Source: Triticum aestivum (taxonomy: Eukaryota > Streptophyta > Magnoliopsida > Poales > Poaceae). From it: a DNA stretch of 64,000 nt. Shown piece by piece: positions 1 to 11,043 of the stretch (the first letter of the stretch is position 1; each line of letters starts with the position of its first letter). The translations under genes and the position numbers were made by a program. Where the stretch lies: positions 158,822,323 through 158,886,322 of the forward strand of contig NC_057800.1 in NCBI RefSeq assembly GCF_018294505.1, read 5' to 3'. Below the pieces are notes generated by a model. It saw only the letters and a program-made list of their open reading frames with translations. It did no database searches and had not been told where the DNA came from.

Positions 1-830
1 TCGATCACATTTTTAACCCGTTTATCGGAATGAGGCAAATAATATGGCGTTGGAAACCTGCTGCAAAACCGCTCCTTCCACATGTTGAAAGTTTTCTCTA
101 ATTCCCTACGATTAAATAGTAATTCGGAAAATCGTAAAATTTCGCAAACCGAACACCCGAGTTCGTATTTTCGATGGCATTTCTAAACGGCTAATCCAAT
201 TGAGGCAAATAATATGGAGTTGGAAAGCTTATGAAAATGTGCTACTTTTTATGATAGTTTTTTTTTTCTAATTTTGGATGGTTTAAAATTAATTTAGAAA
301 ACAGTACAAGTTCCACCGAGTTCGTATTTTCGAGCTAATTATTTAACCATACGTCCAAATGCAGCAAGTGATATGGCGTTGGAAAGCTTGAAGAAATGTG
401 AAACTTTTTTGTATATATTGTTTCTCCTAATTAATTACGGTTTTATGTCAGTTTTAAAAAAGGTTAAAAACGTATTTTTGCCATAATTTCTACAAACTTT
501 ATCGGAATGGGGCAAATAATATACCGCTGAAAAGCTACGGAAAATGCGAAACTTTTTCATGTTGATGGTTTTCTTTGTATCTTGGTCATTTTCAAGTAAT
601 TTCGAAAATGGCGAGATCATTCGTTCTGCCTTTATCGTGAAACAGATTCTTCGAAAATGCACCGCGTGAAGAACCTGAACTTCTCGGCATCTCTACTTGA
701 ACTTCACTCTATTTTTCACGTGTTTTTTTTCTCGTAGCTCTCCATCCACTCACCGGAATTGAGCAAGTGATATACCAGTGGAAAGCTGCTGTAAACACGC
801 AACTTTCCCGTGTTGATCATTTTTCATACT
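1..830. repeat. Diverged tandem repeat with GGCAAATAATATGGCGTTGGAAA-like core
   Basis: A core resembling GGCAAATAATATGGCGTTGG followed by AAAGCTT recurs near positions 34, 204, 364, 511 and 761. It is preceded by a TTTATCGGAATG-like motif and followed by an AAAATGCGAAACTTTTT-like stretch. Spacing is roughly 150-250 bases, so this is a strongly decayed direct repeat, not a fresh satellite. No coding region is supported; the short minus-strand frame at 435-662 has no recognisable domain. I do not recognise the host element. Confidence 0.6.
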
Positions 831-2840
831 CGCGGTGATTTTAAAAGTTTTTCATCTGATATTCATTCAGTGTAGTAGGTGAACTTCCTGCTGTTTTTAC
901 ATTGAACTTCTGTGACGTATTTTTCATTTGTAATTTTCTCATCCATTCGTCAAGTGTTACACAAATGGTATTTCTTTTGTATAAACCTCTCTCACAATAT
1001 TTTTTAAAATTTCTCCGACGGAGGACTTGAACTTATATCAACAAACTTTTAGTCTTTGCTTTTTTTAATCTTTTTAATACAAAATGCACACCGTGTAGTA
1101 CGTGAACTTCTGGCAGTTATCAATCTGAACTTCTCTCGGTTACATGAAAAAATATATGAATTTTTTTATGAATTTTTAATCTGATTTTCTTAATCTTTTT
1201 TATGAAATTTTGAAGCGCTTTATTTTCAAAAGTTGAACTTCTTGTTTTTTATTTTTGAACTTCTTGTTTCCATTCGTTAATAACGAGGAAAACCTGAGTT
1301 TATATAATTATCGAACTTTTCCATCTTTTTAATATGGACTTCCTAGTTTTTTCCTAATCTTTTTGATGAAATTTTGAAGCGCTCCATTTATTTTAAGTTG
1401 AACTTCTTGTTATTTAATTTTTGAACTTCTTGTTTTCCATTCTTTAATAACGAGGGAAATCCGAGTTTTCTATAATCATCGAAATTCTCCATCTTTCTAA
1501 TCTGGACTTCCTGGTTTTATTTCATTTAGTAACGGAAAAAATCCTACTTTTTGATAGACATCGAGCCCCTTCGTTAAATTTGAATTTCTAGGTTTATTTT
1601 AATAGAACTTCTTAATTATTTCGAGTAACCGGAAAAAATTGCGTTTTCAAATAAATGTCAAACTGCTCTGCTTTTAAAAATTGAACTTCTTGGTTTTATA
1701 ATTTAGTAACAAGAAAAAACTGATTTTTTAATATACATTGAACTACTCCATTTTTTAAAATTGAACGTCTTGGTATTAATCTTTAGTATTGGGGAAAATC
1801 TGAGTTTTTATAAACAGTAAGCAACTTCAGTTTTTAATTAGGACTTCTTGGTGTTATTCGCTTAGTAATGAGAAAAGTCCTAGTTTTGTAATAAATATCG
1901 AACTGCTCAATTATTTAATTTTAAACTTCTAGGTCTTCTATTTAACAGAGGGAAAATCTATTTTTTATAAACTTTTTGAACGGCTCGGTTTTTTTAATTT
2001 GACCTTCATCGTATTTTTGTAATAAACAATGAACTTCTCCGTTATTTAAATTTGAACCTCTAGGTTTTTTGTAGAAACAATGAAAATCCATTTTCTCTAC
2101 AAATTAGAACCACAAGGTTTTTTTATAAACAAGGAAAATTCTTATTTAATAATAAATATCAAACCGCTCCATTTTTAAATTTGAGCTTCTAGTTGTTTTG
2201 TTTGAACTTCTAGGGGTCTTGCTGGAAATAGAGAAGTCTGTTTTATATTTCAAAATTGAAATTCTATATTATTTCAATTTGACCTTCTTGGTTTTATTTT
2301 TAAAAAGAGAAAAAATGATTTTTACAACTATTGAACCATTTTGTTTTTTTAACTTGAATATTTTTTTATTATTTTGAACATTCGGTTGAATCATGAACTT
2401 GTCCTTGTTTTATATTTGAACTTCGGTTTTTCTATTGATTTTTGTGTCATTTTGAACTTTTTTTTCTCTTATATTTTTTCTGTCTCGAAGTTGAGAACAT
2501 TTTTCCAATTAATTTGAGACCATTTTTTATTTAGAAACATGAAAAAAAAATCAATTTTTAATAAATGTATAACTGAAATATTTATTTTTTAATTTGAACT
2601 TCTTGTTATTTTTTGGAACATTAAAAGTTTTTTTAGTGAACATTAAACCGCCTATTTCTTTAACTTTGGATTTCTTGCTTTTTGTTGAAATGAATAGTTT
2701 TTTATTAAACATTAATTTTTTATTTGAATGCTCTGTTTTTAAAATTTAGACCTAACTGGAGTGGGATGTGTGGTTCGGCAATCTTTCCGTGGTGAGTGAT
2801 TTTTGAACTCCTTGGGTAGTCGTACATGAACTTCTCACAA
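831..2840. repeat. AT-rich degenerate array of TTGAACTTCT motifs
   Basis: The octamer GAACTTCT and close variants (TGAACTTCTTGTTTT, TTGAACTTCTAGGTTT) recur many times, typically 40-90 bases apart, separated by runs of T and AATAACGAGGAAAA-like stretches. No reading frame of interest occurs. Such degenerate arrays are common inside large Triticeae transposable elements. I cannot tell which superfamily owns this one, since neither end is visible here. Confidence 0.55.
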
Positions 2841-3368
2841 AACCATTTTTATTTATACACATTTTTTAAGGGTGTGTATTCCACTGGTTTTTCTTTTTCG
2901 TTAAATTTTTTTGGCCTTGCGTCTGTGTTTTTAGAAGTTCTGTCATGCACCAATAGTTGCACGCACATGACATCAAAAACATCTCGCATGCACCAATAAA
3001 CAAAATGGAGAACAGAGCCCCTTCTCCATCTCTGCCTAGGCCAGAGACCCATGTGGCTTCTCAGGCACTGCAGAGTTGAGTGTGCATGTTCGCCCGCGCC
3101 GCCTGAACAACCTGGACTTCTGAACTTCTGAAGAAGAATAGAAAAATATAGTGGTGATTCAGCACATCACAAGTAGCGATCCAGAATTCTGAACTCGGGC
3201 GGGGCATTTTTTTATCACTTTAATTATGCAAGCATGCATTTTTCCTGTTTTAGGGTTACATCAAGCAAGCACATGCGTGTATCTCTGAAAACATGGAAAC
3301 TGGTTCACAAAGAGAGAGGAAGAGATAGATTCGCCTGAATCAACAACATCAGTTCAATTTCAAGAAAT
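2841..3368. other. No gene seen
   Basis: The stretch joins the TTGAACTTCT array to the GC-rich island. The words ATGCACCAATA and TTCTGAACTTC are repeated, but no domain, RNA gene or transposon end could be supported. The 67-residue minus-strand frame at 2849-3052 has no recognisable similarity. Confidence 0.4.
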
Positions 3369-4160
3369 TTGAGAGTTCAGACCAACGGTTGCAGAAGTAG
3401 ATGCCGACCCCTCTCTTTTTTCGCCGATGTAGGCTGTCGGAGGAAGGTTGCATCGCGAGGATCCAGGCGTCGAAGGAGAGAGGAGGCTGGCGCTGTAGTG
3501 GATAACCACGTGAACATCAGAGGAGCACGGGTAGCTTCAGGGAGGCGGAGCCGGTGCCGGCGCTATGGACGAAGGCCGAAGCGACGTGTTCGAGGGAGGG
3601 GCGAACAGGAGGAGGATGTGGGCCCCGAGCCATGGCGGCGCTGGGGGGAGGAGCCACGGGCAGTTGACGGCGCCGTCGTCCACCGACGACCCCCAAGATG
3701 CACTGATAGAATGGGTTGGGAGCTGCGCTTGGATCCGGGAGTAGGGGATGCGCCGCTGCTGCACAGGAGAAAGCCGGGGTGGCGGTCGCCATCTCCCTAC
3801 CCGACGACAACCACGTAGGTGAGGAATCGTGGTGGCGATGCGCCGGGGAAGATGGCGGCGGCGGCGCGCCGGGATAGTCGGCGGGCGCGTCGGGGCAGTT
3901 GTCGGCGGCGGCGCGTGGGAGAGGAACCGCGCGGGCCGAGTAGGATGGGGGAGGCACAGCAGCCGTTGGGTGTGAGGTGGCACGCCGGCAATGGGGAGCA
4001 GGCCCGCCGGTCGTGGGGGGCGAGGGGGGCGGCGGCGGGGATGGCGGAGACTTCGAATCGGGGGGAGTCGGGGAACGTGGGGTTCAGGGTGGGCTTTTTC
4101 TTTTTTTCTTTTGTGAGTTCGGGAGCATCCGGTCCGACCCTTTATATAAGGGCGCGCCGT
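3369..4160 (-). other. GC-rich exon-like island, low-complexity frames, probable minus-strand 5' region
   Basis: Base composition jumps from AT-rich to GC-rich with many CGG/GCG triplets, so frames stay open on both strands (149 residues plus; 148, 146 and 64 residues minus). Their products are only Pro/Arg/Ala-rich low complexity without a known domain, so I do not call a CDS. A TATA-like box at 4141-4150 reads toward this island on the minus strand, as in the promoter and first exon of a grass gene or a transposon-borne gene fragment. It may be a captured 5' gene fragment; no conserved protein supports that. Confidence 0.4.
4139..4150 (-). promoter_or_regulatory. TATA-box candidate facing the GC-rich island
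   Basis: Read on the minus strand this is CTTATATAAAGG. GC-rich DNA lies upstream of it and a GC-rich, exon-like stretch begins about 30 bases downstream. The spacing fits a plant core promoter, but no transcript is known. Confidence 0.4.
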
Positions 4161-4234
4161 GATCCAAATAGTTATTTTAATCCCAGGATTAGAATAGTGC
4201 TACTATATATACGTATATTACCAGAATGATATAA

Positions 4235-5297
4235 ATATTTTAAGCCATGTGTATGACTTGAAATAAAATATCGAGTAGTTAGAATTTGATGAATTAATTG
4301 GAGAATTTAAACTTCATCAAGAAGCTTGTGGATACAAGAATTTTAGTGGGAGTTTTATGGCATTTGTGATCTTACATATGTATGACATATCACTCATCAG
4401 ATATAATATAAACTATATTACCACAAAAGATTAAAATCATGTTTCTAGAAGGACTTAGAATTAGTCAATGAAAATCTATATAGATAGATGGAAACATCTG
4501 ATTGTGCTAAGACATGTACTGTGACAAAGTTTTAAAGAAGTTTAAATGGTGAAAATGTTTTCCCAAAATGCCAAATAGCACAATACTATGCAGAAATCAA
4601 TTGATGTGCATGTGTGGATGAGTAGAATTCAATTTACTTCAGAGATTGAATTCATCATGTATGCTATCAAATGTACAAAACCATATATTTTGTATAAACT
4701 AATAGTTAGTAGTAAAGTACCATAGTGTTCCTAGAGAGGTTCACTAGGGTGATTGCTTAAAGATTAAGCACCTCGGTTGGACAAAAGGTTTTGCTTCTTG
4801 TCCATGGAGGAGATGAAGAGATTGTAGTAAATATTTACACAAATTGTTTGTTGTAAAGGTTACACAAGACAACTTGATGACTGATATAAATAAACTATCG
4901 GGCTATAAATTTTGAAATAGTTTCAGAAAACGAACATAATTGTGGATGCTATAAATGATATAGATTGAGGCTTGAGAAGTTTGGATCAATAAAATTTTAT
5001 TGATAGAATATGGTGTAGTTCCAAACGAAAATTGACTCTATAAAGATATAGTAATGGACTATATGGAGATATAGTGTTACTATAAAATGGAATATATAGA
5101 GATATATTGTTACCATTAATGTAACATAAAAATTATACAGAAAAACCAGATATTATCGACACAAATAACATTAGGATTTGAAGAGTACCAAACCTGGTGC
5201 CGAAGACTACCACTAGCAAAGCATGAGAAACACCAGAAAACCATGGGTGTTAGAAAAGCATGCAACAAGATTATTGACTCTAGTGAAAGTGGGAGAC
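4235..5297 (+). pseudogene. Decayed Copia polyprotein fragment (RT and RNase H)
   Basis: This is a 5'-truncated internal region of an Angela/BARE1-type Copia element. Near 4320-4390, bases coding EACxYK...SGS...AF...Y correspond to the reverse-transcriptase stretch just before the YVDD motif of the intact element at 44203-48189, though the frame is broken. Near 4800 a HGG(D/E)E-like stretch matches the RNase H region. The last bases before the LTR (gattattgactctagtg, then the purine tract aagtgggagac) match the intact element's 3' end. Stops and indels are frequent, so it is dead. The left border is a truncation with no target duplication found. Confidence 0.75.
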
Positions 5298-7116
5298 TGT
5301 TGGAAATATGCCCTAGAGGCAATAATATTTGTATTATTATATTTCTGTATTTATAATTAAAGAAGTTTATATTATATGCTATAACTGCTATGATCCTAGA
5401 ATATGTGATTCAGTGGAAAACTCATATGCACGTGTGGAATGATAAATGGTTAAATAAAAGGTTCATAGTCTTGCCTCTAGGACTAGCTCAAGTGTTGTTG
5501 GTGATCACATTTTCCGGATCTTAGGATATCATTAAGTGTAAACGATAGTCCTAAAACAACATTGAGATTATGACGCTGGAAGAACAATCATATCAAATTG
5601 ACCCAAACTTGTCTGTTGTGAATTGAGTTTATATCGTCTGTAATCAATTGTAATAAGACGGAGTGTTAATGTGTGATTTTTCTCCTTAGACCATGAGAGT
5701 ATCGTATTCACTTCTTACCGTACCTTGGACTTTGGGGTTGCTCAAACGTCGCCTTTAACACGGTGATCGATATCATAACGACAACTTACACGATTATCGG
5801 AAAGTTTGACAAAGGACTAGAAAACTCGAGAGTGGGATTTGCTCCTCCGAAGATGGAGAAATATCCTTAGGTCCCTCTCAGTGTGACTGCATCCATCATC
5901 GTCTGGACAGACACAGGTGACTACTTCACGGGGATGCTGGAATACGACAACGAGAAAGAAGAACAAAACTGGTAACGAGGATAACAGTATATTGAGCATG
6001 TGATGACTCAAGAGGATACCGATGCATCTCGGGTTTTGTGAATTATCGTGAAGCAAAGGGAACATTACATGATAACCAAAGGTTCATTGAATATCATTTG
6101 TATGCTCATAGGGATCGATATGGATCTCTATGGTTCCGCTATCGGTCATTGAACGAAGGGGCTTCATTCATGTCTATGAGTTACCAAATCTACGGGGTCA
6201 CAAGCTTAAGGCAATCATGATATGTTGAGTGTTAGTGGGATGGGGTGATGAGAATTTATTTGTGTAATTATTTTGTTAATATTCAGAATAGTTCCGAGAG
6301 AAACCGAAAGCGTTTTGGGGTCACCGAATGGGCTTCGGAGTTTATCGGGCGATACCAGGTATTACCGATAATCAATATATATGTGGAAAATGTTTCCGAA
6401 GGAATTAAATTATATATAATATGCTCTAGTCATTTTTAGAGGGATTTTATATTTAATTTAATATCAACGAGCCTTCAAATGCTAAGTGGTGGAAGGTATA
6501 CTGGGCCACTGTGGCCCAAAAGGAAGTGGTGCCCTCCTTTCCTAAATGGGAGGCCGAATTGGTGTGGGGGAGGAGTCCAACTCCTTCTCACATGGACGGC
6601 TCCCCAAGGAGGGACTTTCCCTCCTTGGTGGCAGCCCCTCCCTCCCCTTGGAACCTATATATACTAGAGGATTTTGTCCTTGGATACACATAATTTTGGA
6701 GCCTCCTCTATTTCCCTTTAGTCCTAGTTCTAGTTGATCCTAGTTGATCTAATTAGAGCTAGAGCTATATCCTCTAATCCTCATAATTAGAAGCCCAGTC
6801 TGGTTTTAATCTCCTCCCTCTAATTCTCTGGCGACGATTAGCTCTGGACGGCGAAATGCTGTCGGATCGTGAAGGCTGCACGCTTGCAACCAAGTAGAGA
6901 GGCCATGTTTTCGGTCTTCGGTTCGAGGAACTGTTAGTGGGCGGTTCGTGGGATCATCCATCGACGGTTCAAGGGACTCCAAGTATGATCTACACCGACA
7001 CGTTATTCTTTCGCTGGAACTCGGTGGCGGTAACAATCGTGATCCCAACCCGTAATGCATCTTCATATTGTTCTTGGGTGTGCGTAGGTGCAATTTTTTA
7101 ACTAGGTTTTCCAACA
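5298..7116 (+). mobile_element. 3' LTR of truncated Angela/BARE1-type Copia
   Basis: The LTR begins TGTTGGAAATATGCCCTAGA right after the purine tract AAGTGGGAGAC and ends ACTAGGTTTTCCAACA, giving canonical TG...CA ends and 1819 bases. Both the termini and the length agree with the BARE1/Angela group. A TATA box lies at 6655-6664. ORFs inside the LTR, including the 131-residue minus-strand frame at 6806-7201, are fortuitous. The 5' LTR and most of the internal region are missing. Confidence 0.85.
6655..6664 (+). promoter_or_regulatory. TATA box of Copia LTR
   Basis: CTATATATAC follows GC-rich U3 sequence at about three quarters of the LTR. This is where BARE1-type LTRs carry the promoter TATA box. 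Confidence 0.55.
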
Positions 7117-7480
7117 CCATGATCTCGTCGGCAAGATGGCCTTTGAACGATTCACACCGGTCCAACATTATGCACATCTGAAGCTGAAGATGCCGATCCA
7201 AACGGGGTCATTTCCAAATTCGTGAAAAAAAAATCAAATTTACAAACTTTTAAAATTTATGATTTTTTTCATATCCATGAACTTCTTTCAAACCCAAAAT
7301 CTTTTTTCAAATCCGTGAACATATTTTCAAATCCATGAACCTTTTGAAAATTCGTGAACTTTTTTCAATTTGTGAACATTTTTATATCCATTAATATTTT
7401 TAAAATTCATGAACATTTTTCAAATTTGCAATAAATTCATGAACATCCGGGAGCATTTTTTAAGATTTAGTAAATTAAAC
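7117..7480. repeat. Degenerate TGAAC-TTTTT low-complexity repeat
   Basis: From about 7200, units such as AAATCCATGAACTTTTTTC and AAATTCGTGAAC recur every 20-30 bases. The same style recurs at 9900-10430 and 12930-13660. No gene is present. These motifs are widespread in Triticeae repeats, and I cannot name the element. Confidence 0.5.
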
Positions 7481-8655
7481 CGGTACTTTCCCCAAAGAGT
7501 AGACCAGCGAGCAAAATGTGAGCAGAGAAAAAATAGTGAACACGAGTCGAGCGAATGAGCAGCGGTTTATTAAGCCATGGCCCATAGGAGAAACGCTATG
7601 CAATGTTTCGCCAAAGGGCATATAAGACGCCATTCTCTAAAAAAAATAAGACACCAAACAGAGAAATCTTTAACTAAGGGGTACCTCTTGCAAAGTTACC
7701 CATCTCCTCTACGGCACTTGTCACAACCTGAGGCGTTCTGATTGGATTTCTTCCCATGAGCATGATGGATGAGTTGGTTTGTTTGTGTGTGTTTTTGATT
7801 TCTCTCCAAACAAATTCTCTCTTGACCGTCCCTGCAAATTACTAATTGTTTTTATCATTACGTCCCTGTGTCAAGAGTTTCGAAACTAGAATCCATGTTT
7901 ATAGATTTCAGGGAACTTTCTTTTCGAGCAAAATTTTGCTCGCAACTACTGCTAACATGCTCTCCCAACGTGGACTAGTCTGTGCTTCCACTTAGTAGTA
8001 AGTTATGTTTTCAACTAATAATAACATGCGTGCTCCCAACGTAGTACTAACCTGCATTTCGAAAGTGAAGCACAACAGTGCTAAGCACACATATGCTTCT
8101 AGTGTGTACTTACAGTGCTCCTGCCTAGTACTAACCCGTGTTCCGATCTAGTATTAACATATGCTCACAATGTGAAACACAAATTATGCTCCTATCGCCA
8201 CGTGAGAGCACAAATGTGCTCTAATAGAAACATGAGAATAATAAAAATCAAAGGAAAAACAATATATCAAGAAAACCTAGAAAAATCCAAAAGAATGGGA
8301 AAAATTAATCTATCAAAAAAGGCTCGGGTAAGTCCAGCACGTTACATGTGCTAACAGCCGAATGCAACGTATGACGTGCTCACATGCTCTCACGACCCAA
8401 AAAAGGTGCTCCCCCGTGGGGCCTGTCTCAGACTGCTCCATCCTTCCAAAATTAGCTCCACAACATTAAATTCACTTGTAGAATATCCATCCAGGAGTTG
8501 CATCTCCAGCATAGGAGTGGATCTTGTTTGGTTCCCTAGCTGCAGCTTCAAAAAATAAGAAAGTTTGGTAGGAAATATCTACTGTGGGTTGCCTTACGCG
8601 AGTGAAAAATACATATGTATCCACTTACCAATGGCAGTGGTGCGTAGTTTTAGAC
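7481..8655. other. No gene; weak repeats of TGCTCCCAACGTAGTACTAAC
   Basis: Between about 7940 and 8200 the phrase (G)CTCCCAACGTnGnACTA and variants of CTAGTACTAAC recur, suggesting a decayed short tandem array. The two plus-strand frames here (8115-8354 and 8376-8558) show no known domain. I see no RNA gene or transposon border. Confidence 0.35.
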
Positions 8656-8681
8656 TAATCATAGTGGGAGTAACATAGGTA

Positions 8682-9280
8682 CTCTCTCCTTTCCGGTTTA
8701 TAGAGCTTATCTTAAAATTTTAGGTTTTTCATTTTATGAGACTCAATTTGGTTGTTCCCCATCACATGTTCAGACTTCAAGGTGCATTAAATTATTGCAT
8801 GCAAGTATTAAGAGAAAACTGACCAATGCATGCACTTTATGCATGCATGCATTGCAATTAATGCATTTGTAAACATAATTTTTTGAGAAAAACAAGAGCA
8901 TTAGTTGGGTGTTTTTGCAAACTACAAAAAATATTTCACCACTCGTCATCTACCTTGGTTGGTGAGATTTTTGAATTGAGCCTTAGGCTGGTTGTAATGG
9001 GGAGTATCATATACTAGTATCATGCATATGATACTAGTGTATGATACTACCTTCCTAATGCATATTATCATATATTAGGATCATGTAGTACTTTATTTAT
9101 TGCCATGCATGACATAAAGTAGCATAGCATTTATTATGATATGGTATCATGATATGATACTACACCTTCTCTTTCTTCATTTAATACTATACCACCTCAT
9201 CAAAATTGCCTAATTGGCATGCATGATACTAGCTACGATACTACCATTACGACCAGCCTTATAAATCGGAAAGGAGAAAG
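8682..9280. mobile_element. Stowaway/Mariner-type MITE with TA target duplication
   Basis: The left terminus CTCTCTCCTTTCCGGTTTAT and the right terminus read in reverse, CTTTCTCCTTTCCGATTTAT, form a long inverted repeat. The element is bounded by TA on both sides (8680-8681 and 9281-9282). TA duplication and CTCCCTCC-like ends are hallmarks of Stowaway MITEs. It has no coding capacity. It sits inside the outer MITE and is itself split by the Tourist-like MITE at 8986-9258. Confidence 0.75.
8986..9258. mobile_element. Tourist-like MITE (PIF/Harbinger), TTA duplication
   Basis: Ends GGCTGGTTGTAATGG and, in reverse complement, GGCTGGTCGTAATGG match at all but one position. TTA flanks both sides (8983-8985 and 9259-9261), the 3-base duplication typical of PIF/Harbinger. 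The inside is rich in GATACTA and ATCATGATAT words and can fold on itself. It is non-autonomous, 273 bases long, and the youngest of the three nested MITEs. Confidence 0.8.
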
Positions 9281-9429
9281 TAGTAACATGCATGCCACAT
9301 AGACAAAAAATATGATGTGGCAAGTAATTAATGAGGAGATGCAAATGAAGTAACATAAATGTGAAATGAGTCTAAAAAGTAATAAATGAAGCCCTTTATG
9401 TTATCACATATATGATACTATCCATTATG

Positions 9430-9900
9430 AAAATAGTAACATAGAGTAGTAACAAGTTACTCTACCTAACTCCACAAGGATTCTTTGAAGTAGAATTTTT
9501 AAAGCACCCCTTAAAGAGCTTCATGGGAAACAGGGGAGTTGTACCTCATATTTGAATATATATTTTTGATCGGGACATGAGCTATTTTTTTTTGCTTGCG
9601 TTTTTAGAGCGAAGCGGAAGTCCCAAACATGCATTTGTGTAGGAAGCTAGATGTACATTGACGTGTTTGCCCAGCTTCTCAACTAACATAACATGGGAAA
9701 CAGAGAGCACCTAACCAACACTTCAGACGCCACCGACCGCGCGGGTGCTCGCGCGATGCTATAGCGGGTGGCGATGGTAAATAGCGCTCATAACTTGGTC
9801 GCTCGATGGCTGGCTAATTCGATCCATTTTTACATCGGCTCTATCGTTTAGTTGCACAATGGTAAAAATACCAACAACAAACGGTTCAAAAAAGAACTAA
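9430..9900. other. No gene seen
   Basis: This stretch between the MITE nest and the AT-rich array has no domain-bearing frame, RNA gene or clear repeat border. A short GC-rich stretch (about 9730-9800) contains GGTGCTCGCGCGATGCTATAG but no supported feature. Confidence 0.35.
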
Positions 9901-10430
9901 CTTATGTTTTCTAATGATAAAAAATATACATTCAAAAAATGTGCTTGTTTTGAAAGAATTCATGAATTCGAAAAAGATGTTCATCAATAAACAAGAAACA
10001 GGAATTTCAAAAATTGTTTGTGATAGAATTGCTCATGAATTTGCCAAATGTTCGTGGATTTAAGAAAATGTTTGTGGATGAAAAAAATTCATCATTGAAA
10101 AGGTTTAAGAATTTACAAATGTTCATGAATTTGAGAAAAAGTACACAAATTTTAAAGATGTTCAAAAATTTGACAAGATTCACGAATCTTAAAATAAATA
10201 AATTTTAAAAATGTCCACAGGTTTGAAAACGAACACAGATTTTGAAAATGTTACAGATAAAGAAGTTCGTGAATTCAGAAAAGTTTAGGAATTTGAAATA
10301 TGTTCAGGAATTTGAAACTAAAAATGAAAAATTTAAACTAAAAAAAATTATAATTAGAAAGGAATCTGAAAAACAAAAGGCAGGTACAAAAATAGAAAAG
10401 AAAAACTCAGCCAGAAAGTTTTGGATGCTT
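9900..10430. repeat. A-rich degenerate array (AAATTTGAAAATGTTC style)
   Basis: Units such as GAATTTGAAATATGTTC, GAATTTGAGAAAAAG and AATTTGACAAGATTC recur every 20-30 bases. It resembles the arrays at 7200-7480 and 12930-13660 in opposite polarity. The 64- and 118-residue plus-strand frames are Lys/Phe-rich translations of the repeat, not genes. Confidence 0.5.
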
Positions 10431-10518
10431 CATAAAACCAAAATGATGTATGGAGCTAGATGGCCCGGTGCCTTTACTTTCACTCAATTGGTCAAGTGGG
10501 CGCTATGTATGCACGAGA

Positions 10519-10540
10519 CCTATATCTCGCTTATAGTGAG
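10519..10540 (+). repeat. Palindromic module head I
   Basis: CCTATATCTCG followed by CTTATAGTGAG contains a near-perfect palindrome (CTCGC-TTATA-GTGAG). The MULE-type foldback element is inserted immediately to its right. Confidence 0.6.
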
Positions 10541-10548
10541 ATTGACGC

Positions 10549-10956
10549 GGACGCGGAGTTTCTGCACCCGAGCTCAAATGAGCTCGGGTGAACAGTAAAA
10601 TCAAAACTAAATCAAATTTTTTTTAAAAAGTCCAAATTTTTTTGGGAGAAACATTGACAAAAGTTCTAAGTGCTTGCAAAAATTCGCCATGAAATCACAT
10701 TTCTAGAAGGCGTGGCAAAAAAACAAAATCAGTACTCTGAAAAAGCTACTTTCAAAAGCATTTTGGAGCACTGAATTTGTTTTTTTTTTGCCACGCTTTA
10801 CAGGAATGTGATTTCATGATGAATTTTTGCAAGCACTTAGAACTTTTGTCAATGTTTTTCCAAAAAAAATTTGGAATTTTTTGATTTTTTTTATTTTTTT
10901 TTCGATTTTACTGTTCACCGAGCTCAAATGAGCTCGGGAGCAGAAATGCACTTTCG
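10549..10956. mobile_element. MULE-type foldback MITE, 9-bp duplication gattgacgc
   Basis: The 9-base duplication GATTGACGC (10540-10548 and 10957-10965) marks a Mutator-superfamily insertion. The element begins GGACGCGGAGTTTCTGCACC and ends CAGAAATGCACTTTCG. Each end carries the palindrome GAGCTCAAATGAGCTC. The arms are inverted over much of the length: the stretch around ACTTTTGTCAATG and the GCCACGC-containing stretches pair across the element, so its RNA would form a long hairpin. There is no coding capacity. Its outermost bases match the large MULE at 13809-19393, so it is probably a non-autonomous relative. Confidence 0.8.
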
Positions 10957-11043
10957 GATTGACGCTCCCCTTGCCTGAAGGATCTTCACCCCCACGTAGT
11001 TGTTCGATCGTTCACTGTACTGGTTCGATCATTCGCTACTCGC

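Larger units (their letters stand above)
8656..9429. mobile_element. Outer MITE-like element with CATAGTGGGAGTAACATA ends
   Basis: The left end reads CATAGTGGGAGTAACATA. The right end, read in reverse complement, is CATAATGGATAGTATCATA, an imperfect terminal inverted repeat. The middle includes ATGTGGCAAGTAATTAATGAGGAG, shared by several grass MITEs as I recall. A target duplication is not clear. It is interrupted by the MITE at 8682-9280, which accounts for most of its present length. Confidence 0.5.

Noticed and set aside
3369..4229. Arg-rich plus-strand frames of 149 and 136 residues
   Set aside because: GC-driven open frames on both strands, no domain, no start context; the promoter-like signal points to the other strand.
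5298..7116. Solo LTR interpretation for the LTR at 5298-7116
   Set aside because: A purine tract and decayed RT/RNase H sequence lie directly upstream, so it is the 3' LTR of a truncated element.
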